Assembly: GCA_039199225.1 (NCBI GenBank)
Contig: JBCCSZ010000182.1
Span: 1 to 15,995, forward strand
Reading direction: 5' to 3'
From: JBCCSZ01 sp039199225
GTDB lineage: Bacteria > Bacteroidota > Bacteroidia > Chitinophagales > Saprospiraceae
Length of the DNA stretch: 15,995 nucleotides
This document shows, piece by piece, positions 1 to 7,503 of the stretch; the stretch's first letter is position 1; the number at the start of each line of letters is the position of its first letter. Made by a program: the position numbers and the translations under genes. A model generated the notes under the pieces. That model was not told the DNA's origin and did not search any database. It worked only from the letters and a program-made list of their open reading frames with translations.

Positions 1-54
1 ACCGACGTTGCCGCCACCGCCGCCGCCGCCTCCGAGGCTGTCCAAGCCGTCTAA
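1..54 (+). other. GC-rich GCC/CCG triplet tract, possible C-terminal end of an upstream CDS
   Basis: The first 54 bases are dominated by GCC/CCG triplets and are far more GC-rich than what follows. In the first forward frame they read as an Ala-rich tail ending at TAA 52-54 (last residues SEAVQAV). In the second forward frame they give a run of eight prolines, and the frame stays open until a TGA at 101-103 that overlaps the next start codon. The correct frame cannot be decided from so little sequence. A minus-strand gene is unlikely: the only ATG there (59-61) would give an arginine-only type of peptide. The simplest reading is the end of a plus-strand gene in the Ala-rich frame, with a 45-base gap to the next gene. 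Confidence 0.3.
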
Positions 55-99
55 TTTTCATTGTAGTTATTGTGTTACTAATAATAAAATCACAAGTCA

Positions 100-789
100 A
101 TGAAAAAGTATTTTTTACTTATCCTAGGTGTTTGTACCATATTTTTGATCACATCTTGTCAGAATAGTTCCACTACAGAGAAATACATACAAAAGATTGA
201 TTTTCAGAAAATTGTAGAAGAACGGAATGCAGAAGATCTCAATACTGCTAAATGGTGGTACTGCAAAGGGGACGTTCAATTACGTAGTGGAGACAGTAAT
301 GATATTCTAGCTATGTCCGACTTTTTGGATGAGCAGGGGCTTAAGACCTTTTTTAGGCTTCAAGTTGAAAGAGTCGATAAATTCTTTAATAAATTCCAAG
401 ACATAGAACTTTTATTCACTGGTAATGCTCTTTTATTAGTTGATCAGGAAAAAAAGAATTATACTGTTTTATCAATAGATAGCGATTATGTCTACGATAA
501 CAGGATACCGCTAGATTCTTTTAAGGCATCTAATATTGAAGGTTATGGTTTGGCCATGATAAAATATAAGCCTGTATCGGCTTTGAGGAGTAATGATGCT
601 GGTGATCCTGCGCCATCAGAGGTGAGCTGTAAATGTGTGTCGGAAATCCCTGCTGGAGGGTGTTCTTCTGGCGGACTAAGTGCATCTAGTTGTAGTGTTT
701 CTGTTGGTTCCAAATCTTGTACAGTATCTTGTAAGGAGGAAACCGCAGCATGTTGTAACGAACAAGCAACTGATGATGACAACAACTAG
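100..789 (+). CDS. Lipoprotein with cysteine-rich C-terminal tail, unknown function
   Basis: A 229-residue protein that begins with a lipoprotein signal: charged MKK, a hydrophobic stretch, then a lipobox ITSC with the lipidated Cys at residue 20. The middle (about 30-160) has no domain I recognise; it contains a WWYC motif at 52-55 and mixed beta/alpha character. The last 55 residues hold eight cysteines (177, 179, 188, 198, 207, 211, 218, 219) in a Gly/Ser-rich setting and end in an acidic DDDNN tail. The pattern GGCSSGG...SSCSV...SCTVSC...ACC resembles a small Cys-rich tail I recall from hypothetical secreted Bacteroidota proteins, but this is memory, not a search. Such a tail could be disulphide-bonded or bind metal. 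The gene is visibly more AT-rich than the genes downstream, which hints at a different origin or low expression. It converges with the glycoside hydrolase gene. Confidence 0.85.
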   Translation: MKKYFLLILGVCTIFLITSCQNSSTTEKYIQKIDFQKIVEERNAEDLNTAKWWYCKGDVQLRSGDSNDILAMSDFLDEQGLKTFFRLQVERVDKFFNKFQDIELLFTGNALLLVDQEKKNYTVLSIDSDYVYDNRIPLDSFKASNIEGYGLAMIKYKPVSALRSNDAGDPAPSEVSCKCVSEIPAGGCSSGGLSASSCSVSVGSKSCTVSCKEETAACCNEQATDDDNN

Positions 790-798
790 CTACCTGAT

Positions 799-843
799 AG
801 ATCAGAAAAAGAACAGTCTTTAAGACAATTCCTTTCCTGATCT
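799..843. terminator. Imperfect hairpin between convergent genes, possible bidirectional terminator
   Basis: Arms 799-813 and 829-843 are complementary over 15 positions with two mismatches (outer part AGATCAG / CTGATCT), and a small GTCTT/AAGAC repeat sits in the loop. It lies in the 92-base gap between the ends of the lipoprotein gene and the glycoside hydrolase gene, where a shared terminator would be expected. No long T run follows on either strand, so the terminator role is only suggested by position and pairing. Confidence 0.4.
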
Positions 844-881
844 GAAGAAATAAATTGTATTACTACAATTAAAATTCTCTC

Positions 882-2186
882 TTATTCATCTCTTTTAACG
901 TAAAACGGGAAATTGGCGGTGGCAGCATTGCCATTTCCATCGTATATGTAGGCAAACAAACGGTAAGGACCTTCCTTTCGGGGGGCCTTAAAGTTTAGGA
1001 CGCCTTCTTTGCTGCCCGGTTTGATAACAATTTCTACGGGTTCTGGGCGGGATTCCTTATCCCCACCTGATTTGATATCTGTACTTTCCGGAAGAATCTC
1101 CCAGCGGTACTTCAGAGGGTCTCCATCGGGGTCATTGATGTCTATTTCGAAGCGAACAGAACCCTTTGGAGCGACATAGACGCTTTCTATGGCTTGCTTG
1201 CCATTCATATTCATCGATGCAATAGAGGGCGAGCGGTTGACTGGGAATTTGCCACTCCAAGCCTTTTCAAGCACGTCCATCACCTCTGTCTCGGAGCCAT
1301 CTTCCAGGAATAAACCATACCAGGTAGGCGTTGTTTCCTGCTTTTGTCCCCACAAAAAGACGTAGGAGCCAACGCACATTTCTTTGTCTCTCAAAATGCC
1401 TTGTTCGTATCTTCTCTTGTAATCGGCAGCCTTTTCTGTGCTGGTTTGCTCGATGGGAACACCCCACTTGGTCTTGCTGACCTCCCAGTGTCCGTTGGGA
1501 CCCCATTCCGTGATGACGTAAGGCTTGTCCCAGCCATAGGCGCGCATCTCTTTGTCGATACCGATCAAACCACCGTAGGTATTGATGCCATAAACATCGA
1601 TATGGGGCGCCCGCTCCATGATCAATTGGACCTCCGCTACATCCAAGCCCGCCGTAACCGTCATGGTTGGGTGATTGGGATCGACCTCTTTGATCATCTT
1701 GGCAATGTCGTCAATGGCATTCCACACTTTAAAATCGCTGTAAAACAGGTCAGTCTCATTGCCGATGCCCCACATCAAAATAGCAGGGTGGTCTTTGTAT
1801 TCTTTGACAACTTCCGTGAAGCGTTCGAGCTGGGCTTGTACGGCCTTGGAGTCGTCGTAGTCGAAGCCTTGTCGCTCGCATCCTACCCACAGGCCAAACA
1901 GCACCGTGAGTCCTTTCTCGTGGGCTTTATCCAGTACATTAATGGCCTCTCCAACCCCCCAGGTCCGGACGGAGTTGGCACCATAGGCAACCGCCCGGTC
2001 CAATTCGGTTTGTCCACCAATACCTTTTATGTAGTAGGGCTGTCCACCCCGGTACAATTGCCACTCTCCACTACTGCCATCGAGCCGCATTTCGACCTTG
2101 ATAGCTGTTTGAGGAGCCTGCGCCTGCAGGAAATGGCCGGAAAAAACGAAAAGTAGGCTAAAAACGAGTAATCCGATCTTTGTCAT
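882..2186 (-). CDS. Secreted glycoside hydrolase, GH2-type TIM barrel with C-terminal Ig-like domain
   Basis: Starting at ATG 2186 the protein has 434 residues with a classic signal peptide (MTKIGLL...LQAQA). An in-frame ATG at 2219 would add 11 residues, but the likely promoter at 2227-2258 would then leave almost no leader, so the shorter start is preferred. The catalytic part (about 30-315) has GH clan-A (TIM-barrel) features: a YIKGIGG entry, RTWG, and WGIGNE with Glu144 as the likely acid/base. ITEWGPNG supplies Glu227 as the likely nucleophile, and FLWGQK follows on a late strand. This combination is typical of proteins annotated as glycosyl hydrolase family 2 TIM-barrel, although the GH2 N-terminal sandwich domains are absent, so the exact GH family and substrate are open (a beta-glucanase, beta-mannanase or glucanosyltransferase-like role are all possible). 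Residues about 320-434 form a beta-sandwich with a DPDGDPLKYRWEI motif, as in Ig/cadherin-like accessory domains. It is divergent from the beta-barrel/lipoprotein operon and probably acts on the same glycan in the periplasm or at the surface. Confidence 0.9.
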   Translation of the reverse strand: MTKIGLLVFSLLFVFSGHFLQAQAPQTAIKVEMRLDGSSGEWQLYRGGQPYYIKGIGGQTELDRAVAYGANSVRTWGVGEAINVLDKAHEKGLTVLFGLWVGCERQGFDYDDSKAVQAQLERFTEVVKEYKDHPAILMWGIGNETDLFYSDFKVWNAIDDIAKMIKEVDPNHPTMTVTAGLDVAEVQLIMERAPHIDVYGINTYGGLIGIDKEMRAYGWDKPYVITEWGPNGHWEVSKTKWGVPIEQTSTEKAADYKRRYEQGILRDKEMCVGSYVFLWGQKQETTPTWYGLFLEDGSETEVMDVLEKAWSGKFPVNRSPSIASMNMNGKQAIESVYVAPKGSVRFEIDINDPDGDPLKYRWEILPESTDIKSGGDKESRPEPVEIVIKPGSKEGVLNFKAPRKEGPYRLFAYIYDGNGNAATANFPFYVKRDE

Positions 2187-2226
2187 GGTAAACCAAACTT
2201 TATTTTTATAATGATACAATTATCCG

Positions 2227-2258
2227 AAAAATTAAGAAAATAATAGTACTTCAGCAAA
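2227..2258 (-). promoter_or_regulatory. Bacteroidota-type promoter for the glycoside hydrolase
   Basis: On the minus strand, TTTG (2255-2258) is followed after 20 bases by TAATTTTT (2227-2234). This fits the Bacteroidota pattern TTTG-N19-21-TAnnTTTG except for the last base of the -7 box. Transcription would begin near 2221, giving a leader of about 35 bases to ATG 2186. This is a pattern match only. Confidence 0.45.
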
Positions 2259-2326
2259 ATAATAATCCTGTGATGTAGTGATGATGTATACCTTAAAAAA
2301 AAGATGTAAGGGTGATGTAGGTCAAT

Positions 2327-2359
2327 TTTAAGGCTACAAAAGTTAATCTCCTAAATTTG
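2327..2359 (+). promoter_or_regulatory. Bacteroidota-type promoter for the beta-barrel/lipoprotein operon
   Basis: TAAATTTG at 2352-2359 is a full match to the TAnnTTTG -7 consensus. TTTA at 2327-2330 lies 21 bases upstream in the -33 position (consensus TTTG). The predicted start of transcription is about 2366, some 20 bases before ATG 2385. It sits back to back with the promoter-like pair of the glycoside hydrolase, about 70 bases away, so one regulator bound between them could control both directions. Confidence 0.55.
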
Positions 2360-2384
2360 TCGATAACAAAACTATGATTCGTAT

Positions 2385-4496
2385 ATGATTCAAAATTACA
2401 AAATGAAAATTTGGGGAACGGCACCGCCTTCTTTCAACTTTTTCCGCTGTAAGGAGAAAGTAAAGTGGCTTTGGTGTTGCTCGTTTGTCTTTTTGACGAG
2501 TCTGTCCTTCGCTCAGACCAATGTTTCCCCAGACCCCAAGTTCTCCCCCGGCTACACAAGCAGCGATTCCCTAACGACCAATAAGCCGGACCCTACTGAA
2601 GAAATGGACAAGAATGTCCTGGCCGGAATTCAATACGACACAAGTTATGTGGGTCAGAAACTGAGAAAGCCAGGTCAGAAACTCACTTTGTTCGGCTACT
2701 ACCGTCTATTTGGCTATGCCAGAAATATGGTGGATGCTTATCCCAACCTGTCGCCCTTCGAAAGGGCCTATGGCTTTGGCGATGGTTATCGAGAACCGAT
2801 GCTGTCTCTAAGTGTCTTTGGTCGTCCTAATGGTAAAACGACTTTTGGGACGGAAGTGTTTTTAAATTCGCCCTACATCGGCTCTGGCGTAGAGGATAAT
2901 GTATTGACGCTAAACTTAGGTATCAACTTTTATGGAAATTTCCGGACAAAGATTGGAAACTTTGGCGTTCGGGGAGGAGGTATCCACTGGTACAACCTCA
3001 GTGAGTTTACCATCGGTATCTACCAAATCCTGGACCGCTACAGTATTTTTGACCGGACGCCCTGGGAGGCAATTACCAATGATGAGAAGTACGACAGCTA
3101 CTACCAAACAGGTTCCAATGATGTGGGTGACCTCAGATGGAACAATCAACCATTTCAAGGCTTAATCATCAATGGTGGCAATATATTGGATGTGCTGAGC
3201 TTCGACCTTTTTTGGGGTAAAACACAGCCAAACGGTGGATTGGCCAACGGCATTCTCGATCCTGCTACCTCCATTCCGCCGACCTTGGAAGCAGGTAGCG
3301 TTCCCACCTATGTTGGTATTGGCGGTGATTCCCGCTTGATTCCAAACTTTATCACCGGAGGTAAAGTCGGTATAAACTTCGGAGACAATCAATCTGTTTT
3401 CTACAACCTCATCCACAGTCAGACCGCTCTTGATTCCATCAATCGCGAAAAGAGAGCTTATCAAGTACACTCTCTGTCTTTCAATCTGAATATAGAAGAC
3501 ATTAGAATAAAGAGTGAATTGGCACAAGGTTATTATGAAAGCCCCAATTATGAGAGAAAGTGGGGTGAAGCCTTGATGCTCCATGCCTTCATACCTAAGA
3601 AATATACCTTCATTCCCATCGATGTTCAGCTGTACCAAATCAGTAAGGAATTCTTCAATCAAAACGGTGCCATTGCGACCAACTCCAACCCGGAGATTTT
3701 GAAGGACTTCGGTGTCACGGCAGGTGCCATTGGTGTGGGCGGGCAGATTATGCAGGTCAATCAGTTGATTCACAACCGTCGCGGTATCAACATCAATGCA
3801 GGAATCGAATTAGGACCAGCTAAATTCACCTTCGGTTGGGGCGTTGCGCAAGAAATTGACCCGGCTGCGACCGAGCTGACCTATGTCCATAGAATTAATG
3901 GTCTGGCGCTGTCCCGGATTTACAATCCATTCCCGGCCAATGCTACTGGACCGACGGTCTTTGGACCTTATGGGAGAAAAATCTCTTTCTTCCGCGGAGT
4001 GACTGAAATCACACAAACCACCGACATCGATCCGGCTACCGCTCAAGCGACCAACAGAAAGTGGTTCAGCGCCATAGACTTGCAGTCCAAGCTGAAGACT
4101 TCTTTGTTCAACAAAGACTTGTACTTCTTCTACCTGGGCTCCTTTGGTGGTGCCTCTACCAAGTTTTCTGCTGCTCCGACCTTAAACGACGATGCTTACC
4201 TATTCGTACAGTACCACGAGTTCGATGTGTACTACAAATTGCTCAAAAACTTCATACTGACCGGCTACTTAGGGTTGGAAGGGGCTCGCGGTGGACAATT
4301 TACCGCCTGGGACCTGGAATCCCAATTGCCACTGAATCAATTTGGTAGTGGTATTGGTGTCGGCTTTGACTGGATGATTGCAGAAAATACGGGCCTGTAT
4401 CTTCGCTATCGCTGGTTGAGATTTGAAGATGAGAGCTACAGCCTGGATAAATTTAAAGGACGAGAAGTGACGCTGGAATTGAAAACATTCTTTTAG
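2385..4496 (+). CDS. Large outer-membrane beta-barrel protein, first gene of the operon
   Basis: A 703-residue protein. An unusually long N-terminal signal ends with a hydrophobic stretch (residues 29-42) and a probable cleavage after SLSFA-Q at residue 43. The alternative start at residue 7 (ATG 2403) shortens the positively charged region. The mature part is rich in aromatic residues and in short alternating polar/hydrophobic segments, such as LTLFGYYRLFGYA, VLTLNLGINFYG and AGIELGPAKFTFGWG. It ends with LELKTFF, a C-terminal Phe typical of barrel proteins inserted by the BAM complex. I see no plug domain, TonB box or SusC/CarboxypepD_reg-like region, so it is not a TonB-dependent transporter. 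Size and composition suggest a porin-like or scaffold barrel. Its neighbours, a second barrel, two lipoproteins with glycan-binding-like domains and a glycoside hydrolase, suggest glycan transport or surface anchoring; that role is inferred. Confidence 0.85.
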   Translation: MIQNYKMKIWGTAPPSFNFFRCKEKVKWLWCCSFVFLTSLSFAQTNVSPDPKFSPGYTSSDSLTTNKPDPTEEMDKNVLAGIQYDTSYVGQKLRKPGQKLTLFGYYRLFGYARNMVDAYPNLSPFERAYGFGDGYREPMLSLSVFGRPNGKTTFGTEVFLNSPYIGSGVEDNVLTLNLGINFYGNFRTKIGNFGVRGGGIHWYNLSEFTIGIYQILDRYSIFDRTPWEAITNDEKYDSYYQTGSNDVGDLRWNNQPFQGLIINGGNILDVLSFDLFWGKTQPNGGLANGILDPATSIPPTLEAGSVPTYVGIGGDSRLIPNFITGGKVGINFGDNQSVFYNLIHSQTALDSINREKRAYQVHSLSFNLNIEDIRIKSELAQGYYESPNYERKWGEALMLHAFIPKKYTFIPIDVQLYQISKEFFNQNGAIATNSNPEILKDFGVTAGAIGVGGQIMQVNQLIHNRRGININAGIELGPAKFTFGWGVAQEIDPAATELTYVHRINGLALSRIYNPFPANATGPTVFGPYGRKISFFRGVTEITQTTDIDPATAQATNRKWFSAIDLQSKLKTSLFNKDLYFFYLGSFGGASTKFSAAPTLNDDAYLFVQYHEFDVYYKLLKNFILTGYLGLEGARGGQFTAWDLESQLPLNQFGSGIGVGFDWMIAENTGLYLRYRWLRFEDESYSLDKFKGREVTLELKTFF

Positions 4497-4559
4497 GACT
4501 GCCTAGATGCGTTCGTTCACTCACTTTATCAAAAGACAAAAATAAAGAATCAACAAATC

Positions 4560-6374
4560 ATGAAATATAATTTTATAAAAATACTTTTCGCTTTGAGCAT
4601 TCTGGCTTTTCCATTTGGAGACCTGCAAGCACAGGATGGTTCGGCCAAAGCGACGGTCAAGGAGGAGGAAGGTCCAAAGATCCGTTTCAACGGCTTGGGG
4701 CGGACGCTCCTGACTCAAACAGGCATCGATGGCAACGTCGTGGAATCAGATACTTCCACCATTGAAAGTTTGACCGATGGTGAATTTTTACTAGACCTGG
4801 CGGTCAATGCCAGTCCCAATAAAACGACGGAAGTTCAAACGATCATCCGCCTTAGAAATGAATTTGGTGGCTTTTTTGGGTCCGGGATTTCCGTCGAGGT
4901 GCGGGAACTTTGGGCCAGAGGGGTCATTGCCGACGTATTGAAATATCGGGTAGGGGATATGGATGTTGCCATGACACCCTATACCTTGTTCAACTTCGAC
5001 GATGAAGGAACCATCAATGAACCAGCTGTTTTCGCTCCTCAAAGAGAGCTTGTTTTTTATGAGCAGTTTTATACTGAAAATAATACGCGCCGTTTGCAAG
5101 GAGGAAAGTTGGATTTTGGACTGGACTTCGCACAGGGCTTGAGAGACATGGACGCCAGTGCATTCATCGCTCGCATCCGTGGGACAGACTTTTTCACCGT
5201 CCCAACCCGAATTGTAACTGGTGGTCAACTCGATTTTTCTACGGCTACCTTTAATGATTCGCTGGGGTTGAAAGCAGATGTCGGCTTCAACTTCGTCCAC
5301 ACCTTTGACGACTTGCGATCGGGAGATGCCAACCAAGGCATTCGGAATACCGTTTTCACAGCAGATTTTGATGTGGCCATTGTAGATAAGAAAACGCTTG
5401 GCATTCACCTGACGGGAGAGACGGGTATGTCGAACCTGGAAACGGCAGAGCGCGTGATCAATGATGCTGGCGATCGGGAGAATGTTACTCTGACGGAGGA
5501 AGACGATACTTTTTTGGAGATCGGTGCTAAGGTGAAATTGAAAGAGCAGAATTTGACGATTTCGGCCGCTTTTGTTGATGTAGGACCTGATTTTTTCAGT
5601 GTCGGTGCACAGAGCAAGCGCATTGATTTCGAAGCAGAGAAGGAGTTTTACAATAGGATTGGTACGGATAGAGGACTGAGAGGTCCCAGCCTGTTTGATT
5701 TTGGTCGGGACCGTGGCTTGTATACCTTCCGGACTTCTGATCGGTTGATGGCCTACGACCCTCGCTTCAGCAACACCATGCCCTACGGCAATGCCACACC
5801 CAACCGCCGCGGTGTGAGAGCAGCGATTCAGTATGGACAGGCAGGCGATAAAATCAACGCATCCGTGAATGCTGCCTTCTTGGAAGAAATTCGCGGCCAA
5901 GGAACGTTTGAGCTGAAAAACTTCAGTCTGATCCAGGCAGCTGCCAATGTAAACATCCACAAGTTTGCTTCTTGGGAGAAAAAACTGAGAGCTACTTTGG
6001 GACTCCAATTGGAATCTACCTCTCGCGATGGCCAGGAAATCGAACAGGTGGATTTGACTTCCAACCTGATTGAACTGGGGCTAGAGGCGGAATTGTTTGC
6101 AGATTTTGAAATCTTGTTGGGTGCTAAAATATTCTCATCCGAAGGAACGGAATACATTCCACTGATTGAAACCTTCAATGATGTGAAAGATTTCCCGGCT
6201 CCCTTTGTCGTTGATAATACAGAAACCCTGTTGGGTGCAGGTCTGAAGTACAACTTTAAGAAAGACATTTATATTACGCTGCAGTACAACACCTTCAGCT
6301 TTGAGTCTGCAGCCAATGGTCCAAACGATTATGATTTGAACCAGTTTTTTGTCTTGTACAATATGAAGTTCTAA
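4560..6374 (+). CDS. Second outer-membrane beta-barrel protein
   Basis: A 604-residue protein with a clean signal peptide (MKYNFIKILFALSILAFPFGDLQA, cleavage likely before Gln25). The mature chain consists of repeated amphipathic beta-strand segments, for example EFLLDLAVNASP, TEVQTIIRLRNEFGGFFG, KADVGFNFVHTF and DIYITLQYNTFSF. It ends in FFVLYNMKF with a C-terminal Phe, as expected of an outer-membrane barrel. A motif KYRVGDMDVAMTPYTLFN near residues 125-140 resembles the early strands of alginate-export/porin-like barrels, but I would not assign that family without a profile search. It follows the first barrel gene after 63 bases on the same strand and is likely co-transcribed. I see no TonB box or plug. 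The two barrels do not look like close duplicates of each other. Confidence 0.85.
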   Translation: MKYNFIKILFALSILAFPFGDLQAQDGSAKATVKEEEGPKIRFNGLGRTLLTQTGIDGNVVESDTSTIESLTDGEFLLDLAVNASPNKTTEVQTIIRLRNEFGGFFGSGISVEVRELWARGVIADVLKYRVGDMDVAMTPYTLFNFDDEGTINEPAVFAPQRELVFYEQFYTENNTRRLQGGKLDFGLDFAQGLRDMDASAFIARIRGTDFFTVPTRIVTGGQLDFSTATFNDSLGLKADVGFNFVHTFDDLRSGDANQGIRNTVFTADFDVAIVDKKTLGIHLTGETGMSNLETAERVINDAGDRENVTLTEEDDTFLEIGAKVKLKEQNLTISAAFVDVGPDFFSVGAQSKRIDFEAEKEFYNRIGTDRGLRGPSLFDFGRDRGLYTFRTSDRLMAYDPRFSNTMPYGNATPNRRGVRAAIQYGQAGDKINASVNAAFLEEIRGQGTFELKNFSLIQAAANVNIHKFASWEKKLRATLGLQLESTSRDGQEIEQVDLTSNLIELGLEAELFADFEILLGAKIFSSEGTEYIPLIETFNDVKDFPAPFVVDNTETLLGAGLKYNFKKDIYITLQYNTFSFESAANGPNDYDLNQFFVLYNMKF

Positions 6375-6453
6375 TTTTTAAAACCATTGAAAAACAATTA
6401 AAGCAAAGGCTTGTACCATTGCTAAAAGCCCCCAACTTTAATACATTGATATT

Positions 6454-7458
6454 ATGAATAAATCAAAGCTTTTTTATATCTCTTCTATCATCTTTATGGC
6501 CCTGGCATTTTCTGCCTGCGACCATGAAACAGATACTTTCGACGGCCCTAACTTGGTCGATAGATTCGGCCCTTTCAATGTGGTTACGAATCTGGGTGTC
6601 AGCCAAGCAACGGTTGATTTTGCCGCTGGGGAAACCGTCTTTTTTACCGCAGAATTCAACAAAAATATCAACTGGGTCATCGAAATTACTGGTAAGGAAA
6701 GTGGAGCGGTTAAGCGCATCGAAGGTTTCGACAGAGTCATCAATGCCGAGAATGCTACTTGGGACGGTGGTACGACCGATCTGCCGTTGTTCAGAAATGA
6801 AGCCTGTGATGTCCTTTTGACCATACCAGAAGAGCCGACCTTTACAGGTATGGCAACCGTCGAGACTTTGTCTTCCAAGCAATATCCTGGCTTTTTGTTT
6901 ACCGATTTTGAGTCGGATGCCGGTACAGATATTCAGATTGGAAATTTCGAGTTTGAGCTGACGGCTGGCCGCGAGATGGATATACCTTCTCAAGGAGAGT
7001 CTTACTATAGATTGGCCGGAACGGACAACATCGTAGCCAATTTCTTTGTTGGTTTGGTAGACATTAAGTCTACAGTTACCGGACAGAATTATCTGGATTT
7101 ACCGACTACCGTACCAGAAGAGCTGTATTTCAATTGCTTCATGTACAGCGACGGCGGTCTTCATGGCTTGGCCATCATTGACTTTGCCGTAGACGCCGAC
7201 GACAGCGGTGAATTTGAAGCAGACAACGATGAGTTTTACCGCGTAGCAACGGATTACGATCTGGCAACCTGGGAAGGTTGGAGACAAATCAGCCATCCAA
7301 TGAGCGATACGCCGATCACCGAAGAAGAACTTGGAAAAGTAGTGGCCATCCGCCTGTTGTTGATCTCGAATATGGCTGCTCAACCGATGCCACCCCTGCA
7401 GGTGGATTATGGTGTTGACTTTATGATATTTACCACTGGCGGACCCTTGGAACTGTAA
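6454..7458 (+). CDS. Lipoprotein with Ig-like and carbohydrate-binding-like beta-sandwich domains
   Basis: A 334-residue lipoprotein: MNKSK, a hydrophobic core, lipobox FSAC with the lipidated Cys at 22. Acidic residues follow (DHETD), loosely like the Bacteroidota surface-export signal, so it may face outwards. Residues about 40-135 look Ig/FlgD-like, with VDFAAGETVFFTAEFNKNI and a later NATWDGGTTDLPLF strand. Residues about 148-330 form a second beta-rich domain. Its EGWRQISHPM ... IRLLL ... LQVDYGVDFMIF segment lines up in order and spacing with strand motifs in both repeats of the next gene's product, so it may share the CBM11/CIA30-like fold. The gene lies 79 bases after the second barrel gene and 45 before the next lipoprotein. 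By analogy with SusE/SusF, a surface glycan-binding role is plausible, but there is no visible homology to those proteins. Confidence 0.8.
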   Translation: MNKSKLFYISSIIFMALAFSACDHETDTFDGPNLVDRFGPFNVVTNLGVSQATVDFAAGETVFFTAEFNKNINWVIEITGKESGAVKRIEGFDRVINAENATWDGGTTDLPLFRNEACDVLLTIPEEPTFTGMATVETLSSKQYPGFLFTDFESDAGTDIQIGNFEFELTAGREMDIPSQGESYYRLAGTDNIVANFFVGLVDIKSTVTGQNYLDLPTTVPEELYFNCFMYSDGGLHGLAIIDFAVDADDSGEFEADNDEFYRVATDYDLATWEGWRQISHPMSDTPITEEELGKVVAIRLLLISNMAAQPMPPLQVDYGVDFMIFTTGGPLEL

Positions 7459-7503
7459 GCTGGCCTGATGATGTGTAATTGTTAAATCCCAAATGTATGA
7501 AAT

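Noticed and set aside
1..59. Minus-strand start giving an arginine-rich peptide across the triplet tract
   Set aside because: The product would be nearly all Arg/Trp/Gln; it is best explained by reading GCC repeats in the wrong frame.
1344..2156. Plus-strand open frame (270 codons) opposite the glycoside hydrolase
   Set aside because: The minus-strand frame has a signal peptide and catalytic motifs; this one is a mirror frame without any domain.
3162..3773. Minus-strand open frame inside the first beta-barrel gene
   Set aside because: Antisense to a convincing barrel gene; no recognisable protein features.
4791..6008. Long minus-strand open frame (405 codons) inside the second beta-barrel gene
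   Set aside because: It lies fully opposite a gene with a signal peptide and typical barrel composition; the antisense product is Cys/Ser/Ile-rich with no recognisable domain.
2385..6374. Idea that one of the barrels is a SusC-like TonB-dependent transporter
   Set aside because: No carboxypeptidase-like N-terminal domain, TonB box or plug domain is visible, the lengths (703 and 604 residues) are short for SusC, and no SusD follows.
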